A stretch of DNA of 64,000 nucleotides, from NCBI RefSeq assembly GCF_000382125.1, contig NZ_KB907551.1:62001-126000 (forward strand), read 5' to 3'. Origin of the DNA: Eudoraea adriatica DSM 19308. Lineage in GTDB: Bacteria > Bacteroidota > Bacteroidia > Flavobacteriales > Flavobacteriaceae. Numbering within the stretch: position 1 is the first letter of the stretch; each line of letters begins with the position of its first letter. Made by a program: the position numbers and the translations under genes. The notes under the pieces are model-generated. The model had not been told where the DNA came from, did no database searches, and saw only the letters and a list, made by a program, of their open reading frames with translations. Below, in pieces: positions 8,772-15,498 of the stretch.

Positions 8772-9563
8772 CTATTCAGTTGTAATACCTTGTGCGGCTT
8801 CCAGTTTTACCAGAAGTTCCTCCCCAGTTTTAATTGTTGGTTTTAACCACATCTGTTGAATACGGCAGCTTGTTGCAATCGTTCTAAAATCGATTATCAT
8901 ATCCATCCGCATATCCCAAATCTCCTCATATATCGTGTCAGGATAAGTATTTTGATTCTTTAGACCTAATGTCGCTGCTTTTTCCCAATTATCCATCAGT
9001 TCATTAATAGGTATATCTACATGTATTTTGTTAATATGCCCCCTGGCAATGAAGATTAATTTCTGTACATAAGAATTAAAATTTTCAGCCTGTTTTTCGA
9101 TTCGATCGTAAAATGTATACAAACCATCAGTAATTTCTTTGTTCCTAATTAGATCAATTTTACCTGTTTCTAAGAGTTGTAACCATACTACGGGTTCTTT
9201 GTGCCAGTAACCAGTCGCTCCACTGGCCCTGATGTCTCCTAAATATTGCATGGAGTCTTTTATTATAGGTTTTTTGGAAGCCCAGATATTGACAACCCTT
9301 GAAACCCTTTTCTCCACAACAGCAAACTGTTCTTTTAAGTCCTGGTAATAAAGAAGTTGGGCTTTCAACTCCCTTGTTAACTGGGAAAGGTGTTCCTGTT
9401 CCTTTATCCTGTTTAAACGGTCTGTATTCCAGGCGTTGATTTGAAGAGCAATCAATATTCCAATAACAACAAGAACTATTTCACCAATAGCATACCTCAT
9501 ATATTTTAAGGGCTTGTTATCGTCTGCCAGTTTTTTGCGGATTTTACGGAAGAAGTTGATCAT
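8772..9563 (-). CDS. DUF6090 family membrane protein, 263 aa
   Basis: Paralogue of the gene at 7938: same N-terminal MINFFRKIRKKLADD, transmembrane helix and INAWNTDR signature, then an unrelated-looking helical body. First gene of a two-gene minus-strand unit. Its upstream leader (9564-9605) is clearly similar to the leader of the third copy at 14039, sharing the words TTACCTTAGGAAGAAC and ACCAACC just before the start. The conserved leader and N-terminus with variable body suggest that the body is exchanged or diversified while the membrane anchor is kept. No biochemical role is known for the family. Confidence 0.9.
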   Translation of the reverse strand: MINFFRKIRKKLADDNKPLKYMRYAIGEIVLVVIGILIALQINAWNTDRLNRIKEQEHLSQLTRELKAQLLYYQDLKEQFAVVEKRVSRVVNIWASKKPIIKDSMQYLGDIRASGATGYWHKEPVVWLQLLETGKIDLIRNKEITDGLYTFYDRIEKQAENFNSYVQKLIFIARGHINKIHVDIPINELMDNWEKAATLGLKNQNTYPDTIYEEIWDMRMDMIIDFRTIATSCRIQQMWLKPTIKTGEELLVKLEAAQGITTE

Positions 9564-9732
9564 TGGAAGGAAGAGGTTGGTTGTTCTTCCTAAGGTAAGG
9601 AATTATTCTGTGTGACTTTAAATAATGCTTGCGTATTCAATAAGGTTAGTTCGTTCTGGTAGAAATCGTGATAATATATTGCTTATTAAAACATCATTTA
9701 TCCGAACATGATACTATTCATGTTTTATGATC

Positions 9733-9993
9733 TTAGTCTGTTTGTATATCCGGGAAAAGGGGGATTTCTAGTTGTTCAATAGCAACGGATTTAATGTCTT
9801 TAGGTTTACCATAAGCATATTCAAACAATAATTTTAAATGAGAGAATGATTCCTTTGATTTTTTGGCTATATATTCAAAAGCCTTTTCTTCGCTGCCATA
9901 TATACGCTCCATAGCGTTTATACATAGTGTCCTTATTCGATCTTCATCAGCCTTCGGTTTTCTGCCTCCTCCTGGTCGTCTGCCTCCTTTCAT
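9733..9993 (-). CDS. small basic protein, phage-like (DUF5681-like), 86 aa
   Basis: It starts MKGGRRPGGGRKPKADED, a Gly/Arg-rich basic tail like those that begin DUF5681 proteins and some phage small terminase or DNA-packaging-associated proteins. The rest is helical (AFEYIAKKSKESFSHLKLLF, then YGKPKD). It probably binds DNA through the basic tail. No other phage genes are seen nearby, so it is either a remnant of a mobile element or an independent small gene. The family link rests on resemblance only. Confidence 0.55.
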   Translation of the reverse strand: MKGGRRPGGGRKPKADEDRIRTLCINAMERIYGSEEKAFEYIAKKSKESFSHLKLLFEYAYGKPKDIKSVAIEQLEIPLFPDIQTD

Positions 9994-10058
9994 GTTATTT
10001 CGTTTTATTAAACAATGCCTTCTCTATATTAAAAACAGTTTTATGTCTTTTTTGTTAA

Positions 10059-10130
10059 ATGAAATAGGGCATTTACGGACATTATTTATCAACAAAAGAA
10101 GGGGTTTAAAAATATGACTTATGTCAGCCT
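10059..10130 (+). repeat. 72-bp direct repeat, copy 1
   Basis: This stretch, beginning ATGAAATAGGGCATTTACGG, recurs at 10423-10494 with one mismatch in the first 47 bases and about eight overall. It lies about 70 bases upstream of the 74-aa gene. The right end (ATGACTTATGTCAGCC) resembles a shorter inverted copy at 11897-11920. It does not form an obvious hairpin. Confidence 0.9.
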
Positions 10131-10200
10131 AAAATATTCAACCAAAATTAACTTGTACTTTAAAACAAGTATATTTGATTTAAACCTAAAACGCAGTCGC

Positions 10201-10426
10201 TATGACAACTTATGAAAAATACAAATTGATTCTAATGGTAATATTTGGAGCCGTATTTCTAACTATACTCTACCAAAACGCCTGGAATGGCAGATTTGAG
10301 TATCATAATCAGATTGTTTTTGACACAATTACAGGTGAAGCCTATATCCCTGAACCGGCTAGCAAAGATCGGGAAGGACTGCCATACGAATTAAAGAAGT
10401 TTTATCGGAAGGTTGACGTAAAATGA
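10201..10426 (+). CDS. small membrane protein, 74 aa
   Basis: One N-terminal transmembrane helix (LILMVIFGAVFLTILY) is followed by a polar tail of about 45 residues; no family is recognised. It is flanked exactly by the two copies of the 72-bp repeat: the first ends about 70 bases before the start, and the second begins with the stop codon itself (TGA inside ATGAAATAG). A -7 element TATATTTG lies at 10170-10177. Repeat-gene-repeat is a cassette-like layout. Confidence 0.6.
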
Positions 10427-10494
10427 AATAGGCCATTTACGGACATTATTTATCAACAAAAGAAGGGGTATAAGAACATGAGATAAGTCAGCTT
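10423..10494 (+). repeat. 72-bp direct repeat, copy 2
   Basis: Second copy of the repeat at 10059-10130. Its first bases overlap the TGA stop of the 74-aa gene, and it ends 55 bases before the 155-aa secreted protein gene. Both copies stand upstream of a small plus-strand gene, which fits either a shared promoter region or a recombination site. Confidence 0.9.
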
Positions 10495-10549
10495 ATTCCT
10501 TTACTCAATAGCTTAATTTTATGACTTAATACTTTTAAAACCAGTCAAA

Positions 10550-11017
10550 ATGAATAAAATTTTTAGTATCTTCTTATTTATATCCCTAGTTACTTTTCCG
10601 CTTAAAGCAACCTGTCAAACTAAGAGGTCTTTCACGCTAAATGATATTACAAAGCTTGCAAATATGAGCAAAGAAGATGCTCATATTTGGCTGACAAATG
10701 ATGAATTTTTTACTTTCATTGAAAATTTAGGAGATGACTTTAAGGGTGGAATTGCCAATTTGTATGGTATGAATTATAATATTTCAACTGAAGAAGCTTG
10801 GATTTATGTTGTGAAATATTATAAGTCAGGTAAACTCGCAGTACAAGGCAAAAGGTCTCATCTACAAACAATTATAAATGAGTTAAAACCTTTTAAAAAG
10901 AGCTCAAATTTAGATGATAACGGGAATATGTTATCGGAATATGTCTATAAGAGCTTTAGAATATATTTAAACCTAACTAATGACGGTGCGGCGACTATTG
11001 ATATTTTCCCAATTTAA
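10550..11017 (+). CDS. secreted hypothetical protein, 155 aa
   Basis: A signal peptide (IFSIFLFISLVTFPLKATCQ) precedes a mixed, Lys/Asn-rich domain with the pattern of a small periplasmic or extracellular protein. No family is recognised. It follows copy 2 of the 72-bp repeat and is presumably transcribed from a promoter in or just after the repeat. It is convergent with the 78-aa gene, with only 19 bases between the stops. AT-rich codon use matches the island. Confidence 0.65.
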   Translation: MNKIFSIFLFISLVTFPLKATCQTKRSFTLNDITKLANMSKEDAHIWLTNDEFFTFIENLGDDFKGGIANLYGMNYNISTEEAWIYVVKYYKSGKLAVQGKRSHLQTIINELKPFKKSSNLDDNGNMLSEYVYKSFRIYLNLTNDGAATIDIFPI

Positions 11018-11036
11018 TAATTGAAGATGATAGCAT

Positions 11037-11273
11037 TCAAATCTCCTTTGGAACATTACTGTACTTATCCAGGCTGTCTCCTTCTTTGAACTGTCCTATG
11101 CCTATTATTTCATCCTTTTCATTATCCCAAATAACCTCAACAAAGAACTTGTCTAAGGCGTAGAGTACATATTTAGAATTACCTTCTATAACAATATCCA
11201 GGAACTTGCCTTTAGAAAATACAGTATCGTACTGCTCATCTTCTGATAGCATTTTGTATTCGTATAGGGTCAT
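11037..11273 (-). CDS. small hypothetical protein, 78 aa (MTLYEYK family)
   Basis: Small acidic cytoplasmic protein of unknown function, MTLYEYKML at the start and KYSNVPKEI at the end. Pieces of the same gene lie at 7868-7923 (5' end) and 14961-14987 (3' end), so it belongs to a set that has been copied and broken within the island. Its last codons, AATGTTCC onwards, resemble recombinase codons from Asn361 (NDVPMEI), and at 14847-14977 the same 3' end runs on into a recombinase tail. Its C-terminus may therefore derive from recombination with a recombinase tail. Confidence 0.6.
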   Translation of the reverse strand: MTLYEYKMLSEDEQYDTVFSKGKFLDIVIEGNSKYVLYALDKFFVEVIWDNEKDEIIGIGQFKEGDSLDKYSNVPKEI

Positions 11274-11446
11274 GGACCTAAATTAGTAATGTTGAGTGCA
11301 ACTATAATGCAGGATCTGAACTTTGAATTAAGCACTAAATGCCTTATTGTTTTTATGCTTCGGTTAATTTATATAGTTTATGTAACAGACTTTGACACGG
11401 ATATTATCATTACTTCGAAAATTAATTTTTACCTTTGACAACAGTC

Positions 11447-11734
11447 TTAATCATTATACGCAGATCTCATACCTGCTTTAAATCCTCTGTTATAACCACC
11501 TCTATAAGAATCTTGTCCTATATCTGGAATAGGGCAAATTGGAGCTACTGGACAAATTGCATATTGACCTTTTACATCTTTCCAGCCTTCGCAATATCCA
11601 TCTTCCCAGCCTTCGCAAAAATCAGTTACTGCAATTGATTCAATTTTTGTCATCTCTACATTTTTAGCTGGTCTGAACGCTGTTAATACAGCAAAACCAC
11701 TTATTAAAGTGGCGATAATCATTATTTTTTTCAT
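11447..11734 (-). CDS. small exported Cys/Gly-rich protein, 95 aa
   Basis: The N-terminus MKKIMIIATLISGFAVLTAF is a signal peptide. The mature part is unusual: FCEGWEDG is followed at once by YCEGWKDV, then ICPVAP/ICPIP, then Gly/Arg/Tyr-rich YRGGYNRGF. There are four Cys in two similar pairs. Small exported peptides of this kind are seen in flavobacteria but I know no function; a secreted peptide with disulfides is one possibility. An inverted partial copy of the upstream repeat element (11897-11920) lies about 165 bases before the start. Confidence 0.6.
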   Translation of the reverse strand: MKKIMIIATLISGFAVLTAFRPAKNVEMTKIESIAVTDFCEGWEDGYCEGWKDVKGQYAICPVAPICPIPDIGQDSYRGGYNRGFKAGMRSAYND

Positions 11735-11896
11735 TTTATTATTATTTATTATTTTGCTTACTCCTGCTTTGGGTCTTTTTTCAGCTTATTCAGACCTGTA
11801 CGGTTAAATTGCCCATAAGAATGGAATATAGTTATTGATGATATCCCACTAGGACAAACTGTTTACTATCCTTTAAAGTAAGCTGTCCTTTAAGCA

Positions 11897-11920
11897 AATA
11901 GCCTGACTTATATCATGTCA
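11897..11920 (-). repeat. inverted partial copy of the 72-bp repeat
   Basis: The minus strand reads GACATGATATAAGTCAGGC, close to AACATGAGATAAGTCAGC in repeat copy 2 (about 19 of 23 bases). Like the full copies, it is upstream of a small gene and in the same orientation relative to it. A short match in AT-rich DNA; moderate support. Confidence 0.5.
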
Positions 11921-11956
11921 TAAAAGGGACCTAATAAGGAAATAGAAACCAATTAA

Positions 11957-13732
11957 TTAAGGACTAATAAAAAACCCAATAACATTCGACCAGTCCGAGA
12001 AAATGTTATTTTGATCATAGTAACGAACCCGCCAATAATATTGACCCGTCTCTGTTTCTCCTCCTATACTAAAAGGGGAAGTAGATTGATATTGAGATTC
12101 TTGAATGTTATCAGCATCAACTATAATATTTGTAAAATCGGGATCTGTAGCTACCTGTAATTGATAAGTCATGGTTTCAGGCAGATAATCAGGTTCGAGA
12201 AAATATGGCTCACTCCAATCAAATAAAGGCGTTGTATCTCCCCAAGTTTCACCACTTGGATTCGCAGAATAAGAACCAATAGGCGGCAATATAAACCTGA
12301 AACCACTTATAGCCCATTCTGAATAGGCGCCATTATCATCCTGGAATCGTATCCTGTAGAAATAATACGCTTTATTTGTGAGTGGAAATGTAATTTGATA
12401 ATTACGTTCTACTAGGTTATTTACATCTATTAAAATATCATTAAAATCAAGGTCCGCAGAAAGTTGAAATTGGTAAGTGCCATTTTCAGTCATATTGTCT
12501 TCCCAACTAATAAGAGGATCACTGTCTGATATTTCCACTTCTAATTCTACACCAAGCTCTTCAACAGCTCTAGGGGATAAATTTGAGAATATCACATTGT
12601 TTACACTAAAAGTATTTACTTTCCAGTCTCCTATATTCTCTCCATTTTTCATTCTGATCCTCCAATAATAAGTTATTCCTCTTTGCAAGGACTCGGGGCT
12701 CACCAATTGAACGTCATCGATATTACTTATATCAAAGATTAAGTTGCTGAAGTTAGAATTTTCAGAGAGTTGAACATCATAGGTTTCGCCCTCCTCTGCA
12801 CTGGAGTTCCACTCAAAAGTAGGCTTGGTATTAGCAATTGCCTCTAAAGGATGTGATGCGGTCACATCATATCCATATACTTTCCCATTGCCATCAAAAT
12901 CAATGTAAAACTCGAAATCTGGTATACTATAGGTAATTCCCAAGCTTCCAAATCGCTGTTCAAGATTTTCTCGCACGCTTTGGGGATTTACAAAAGAACC
13001 TCCATCTTTAATTTTGTTGAGCACAAAACTGTCGTCTAAAATCCCATCATTTTCTAAATCGTTGGCAAATTTGGTTATCAATTCTGATAGTTCTCCGTCA
13101 CTATTGTTCCCTTGTAAAACACAAGATATTGCAAGCAATATGGCATTTCCAGTGCCCTCCTTGCTTATATCCATATCCTGAAACTGACCAGAAGCATCAA
13201 TTATGTTTTGAGGAATATTGAAGGCAAGCAACACCTCTCTTTCTGCCTGATTCTTGGCCTCATCATAGGATACGCCATTGGCAGTCATTAGGTATTTAAT
13301 GCGTTGTCGGGAAAGGGTTGTTAAAATATTAATGTTTGCTTTTTGTGTATCCTGGACTTCAATAAAGTTTCTTAGTGTTACTTGGCCGCTTGATAGTTGT
13401 CCAGTAATTTCATTAAAGTAGAAGCCCGTGGCTACTATATCAATTTTGTCTGAACCTAGCGAGCTATTGAATTCAAAAGAACCGAAATCATCAACTGTTT
13501 CCGTATTATAGGATATACTGGTGGATTCAAGGTCTTCATTAAGCTCAACAATCAATATACTGGAACCCTCAACAAACGGACCCTTTTGTACCAAACTATT
13601 GTTCAATTGTATGTTCGCAGAATTCTCATTCGTAGTTGAATTCCCATTTGAGTTATTTTCTACACTTTGTTCATCTTTGGAACATCCATAGATCAGAATA
13701 ATAAAGAGTAGCGGCAAAAAGAACTTTTTCAT
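11957..13732 (-). CDS. lipoprotein with three Fn3-like repeats, 591 aa
   Basis: Surface or periplasmic lipoprotein: MKKFFLPLLFIILIYGC signal with the lipobox Cys at residue 17, then a low-complexity Ser/Asn linker. Residues about 50-280 form an N-terminal domain (GPFVEGSSILIVEL at its start). The C-terminal half contains three repeats of about 95 residues, each with a phrase like TPLFDWSE or KPTFEWNS, then a LQVATDPDF or VQLSENSNF strand, and ending YYWRVRYYD or YYWRIRMKN. This is the pattern of fibronectin type III-like domains in Bacteroidetes surface proteins, where they serve adhesion or spacing. No catalytic domain is seen. Monocistronic. Confidence 0.8.
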   Translation of the reverse strand: MKKFFLPLLFIILIYGCSKDEQSVENNSNGNSTTNENSANIQLNNSLVQKGPFVEGSSILIVELNEDLESTSISYNTETVDDFGSFEFNSSLGSDKIDIVATGFYFNEITGQLSSGQVTLRNFIEVQDTQKANINILTTLSRQRIKYLMTANGVSYDEAKNQAEREVLLAFNIPQNIIDASGQFQDMDISKEGTGNAILLAISCVLQGNNSDGELSELITKFANDLENDGILDDSFVLNKIKDGGSFVNPQSVRENLEQRFGSLGITYSIPDFEFYIDFDGNGKVYGYDVTASHPLEAIANTKPTFEWNSSAEEGETYDVQLSENSNFSNLIFDISNIDDVQLVSPESLQRGITYYWRIRMKNGENIGDWKVNTFSVNNVIFSNLSPRAVEELGVELEVEISDSDPLISWEDNMTENGTYQFQLSADLDFNDILIDVNNLVERNYQITFPLTNKAYYFYRIRFQDDNGAYSEWAISGFRFILPPIGSYSANPSGETWGDTTPLFDWSEPYFLEPDYLPETMTYQLQVATDPDFTNIIVDADNIQESQYQSTSPFSIGGETETGQYYWRVRYYDQNNIFSDWSNVIGFFISP

Positions 13733-13817
13733 TGATTTATATATTAGGCGCAGTAATACTAACGAAGATATAAGGTGCTTATTTCAAAGACAGTTTTAAA
13801 AAAATTTCAATAAATAA

Positions 13818-13989
13818 TTATTTCAGTTTTTCTGATACCCTTCTCATCTCATCACTAACCCTTTTCTGAACAATCTTTCCATAATACTCTTGGGTAATCT
13901 TCATACTGCTATGCCCCAACAACTCATTTACGATCTCCATGGGAACATCGTTAAAGAGAAGTACAGTGGAGGCAAAGGTCTTTCTTGCT
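13818..13989 (-). pseudogene. relic of tyrosine recombinase 3' end (tail 3)
   Basis: The longest tail: the minus strand reads ARKTFASTVLLFNDVPMEIV then NELLGHSSMKITQEYY and so on to KLK and TAA. It covers the intact recombinase from Ala349 to the end with no internal stop, keeping the catalytic Arg, His and Tyr equivalents, but has no start and lacks the first 348 residues. The right edge passes directly into the conserved leader of the third DUF6090 gene, which runs the other way. Confidence 0.9.
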
Positions 13990-14038
13990 GTATATAATTA
14001 TTCATTACCTTAGGAAGAACTACCAACCAATGTCGCAC

Positions 14039-14785
14039 ATGATAAAATTCTTTAGAAAAATAAGACAAAACTTGCTTTCGGAAGGAAAAACTGGAAAGTA
14101 TTTAAAATATGCAATCGGAGAAATTGTTTTGGTCGTTATAGGGATATTGATTGCGTTGCAGATTAATACTTGGAATGGAGAGAAGAAAGATCGCGCTTAT
14201 GAGTTAAAAATGCTAACAGAGGTCAAAAGTACTTTGGAGAAAGATATAGAATATTTTGAATGGATGATTGAAAGAACAAATCAAGTAGATTCGACGATAA
14301 ATTTATTATCTGAACAAATAATAAGCAAATCAACCTTTATTGATAGCTTATATTTAAACAAACAATCAAAATGGAATTATTTGCGAAAGTTTACATTTTT
14401 TAGATATAATTCTGGTCCTTACCAAGCAATCCAATCAATAGGAATTGATAAAATTTCTAATGATAGTTTACGGAATAACCTCATCAATTTCTATGATTTC
14501 ACTTATCCCTTTTATAAAGAACTTATAACAAGGACAGGCAAAGATTACGACAATCAGATGAACACTTTAAAATCATTTAGAGGTAATACTGAAGTTTTAA
14601 AAAATCAAGACCATTATGATTATATTAAAAAATATCCAGAAGATTTACTTCAAAATCAAGATTTTATAACATTACTATCAGAAATACAAAAGCGTACAGA
14701 AGATACTAAATATTATTATGAGGATTTAATACCTCAAATTCAAGACTTTGTAAATCAAATTTCTAACGAAATAAAAATTGATTAA
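14039..14785 (+). CDS. DUF6090 family membrane protein, 248 aa
   Basis: Third DUF6090 copy, on the opposite strand to the pair at 7938-9563. MIKFFRKIRQNLLSEGK is followed by the conserved helix (AIGEIVLVVIGILIAL) and INTWNGEKKD, then a helical, charged body rich in Asn, Asp and Lys. The start is chosen by homology with MINFF of the other copies and by its distance (10 bases) from the shared leader word ACCAACC; ATG at 14030 is a possible alternative. Upstream the leader TTACCTTAGGAAGAAC is preserved and then breaks off at recombinase tail 3. Function unknown. Confidence 0.85.
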   Translation: MIKFFRKIRQNLLSEGKTGKYLKYAIGEIVLVVIGILIALQINTWNGEKKDRAYELKMLTEVKSTLEKDIEYFEWMIERTNQVDSTINLLSEQIISKSTFIDSLYLNKQSKWNYLRKFTFFRYNSGPYQAIQSIGIDKISNDSLRNNLINFYDFTYPFYKELITRTGKDYDNQMNTLKSFRGNTEVLKNQDHYDYIKKYPEDLLQNQDFITLLSEIQKRTEDTKYYYEDLIPQIQDFVNQISNEIKID

Positions 14786-14846
14786 ATTAAAAATAACGAA
14801 AGCACAACACCTTGGCTAAAAGCCACCAAGCTTCTTACATCAGCCA

Positions 14847-14977
14847 CTACCTAAGTTTGTTTGAAACCCTTATCATCTCTTCACTAATCCTTTTCTGAAC
14901 AATTTTTCCATAATATTCCTGGGTGATTTTCAAACTGGAATGTCACAATAACTAATTTATATCTCCTTAGGAACATT
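14847..14977 (-). pseudogene. relic of tyrosine recombinase 3' end (tail 4)
   Basis: The minus strand reads HSSLKITQEYYGKIVQ then KRISEEMIRVSNKLR and TAG. Upstream of this the frame is broken (GGA to TGA before His, one base lost), but alignment continues to the AATGTTCC word equivalent to Asn361-Pro364. There the sequence passes into the 3' end of the 78-aa gene family. The junction is therefore at the same recombinase codon as tail 2. Confidence 0.85.
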
Positions 14978-14987
14978 ACTGTACTTA
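14961..14987 (-). pseudogene. relic of the 3' end of the 78-aa gene family
   Basis: The minus strand TAAGTACAGTAATGTTCC matches the end of the intact gene at 11037 (KYSNVPKEI) with one mismatch over 27 bases. It overlaps the end of recombinase tail 4. Only the last nine or so codons survive. Confidence 0.75.
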
Positions 14988-15060
14988 AATATCCTTACAC
15001 TGACTTGCATCATTGCCCATCATGCCTGCCAACAATACTTTTATTAGAAATTCAGAAGAG

Positions 15061-15441
15061 ATGAAAAAGCTAAAGAAAAGTCTAAAGGTCATGGCATTGT
15101 TCTTATCAGGATTAATCCTCCTGCAAAGTTGTTCCACTTATAAAACTCCTGTATCCCTGCAACAAGCAGTTCAAGAAGAAAAAGCGGTTAAGATTGTTAC
15201 TGTGGACGATGATGCCTACAAATACAAGTACATTGTATATGAAGACGGCAAGTTTTACGGAGTTAAAGACAATCCTGGAGAGGATGTGAAATTTCCAATT
15301 ACTGTAGAAGAAGTTGAAGAGGTGCTGATGAAAAAAGGATTACCCTGGTGGGCGTGGGCCTTAATAGGTGTTGCTGTGATTGGTATAGCAATTATTATTG
15401 TTGCTGCAGGTGCTGGAGGAGGAAGTTATAGCCCGTGGTGA
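15061..15441 (+). CDS. small lipoprotein with C-terminal membrane helix, 126 aa
   Basis: MKKLKKSLKVMALFLSGLILLQSC is a lipoprotein signal with lipobox LQSC. The short middle contains YKYKYIVYEDGKFYGVKD, and the C-terminus is WWAWALIGVAVIGIAIIIVAAGAGGG, a transmembrane helix followed by Gly/Ser. The start at 15061 is preferred to the upstream in-frame ATG at 15013 because it puts the Lys-rich region at the N-terminus. Function unknown; anchored at both ends, it may span between membrane leaflets or sit in the inner membrane. It lies between recombinase tail 4 and the intact recombinase. Confidence 0.7.
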   Translation: MKKLKKSLKVMALFLSGLILLQSCSTYKTPVSLQQAVQEEKAVKIVTVDDDAYKYKYIVYEDGKFYGVKDNPGEDVKFPITVEEVEEVLMKKGLPWWAWALIGVAVIGIAIIIVAAGAGGGSYSPW

Positions 15442-15498
15442 GGCTAAAAAATATATCTACTCCTGAACATCAAGGAAGCCAAACCCTGAAATAAACTT

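Noticed and set aside
13985-14038. Longer start for the third DUF6090 protein
   Set aside because: The extra 18 residues come from the recombinase-tail junction and leader; homology and leader spacing favour ATG 14039.
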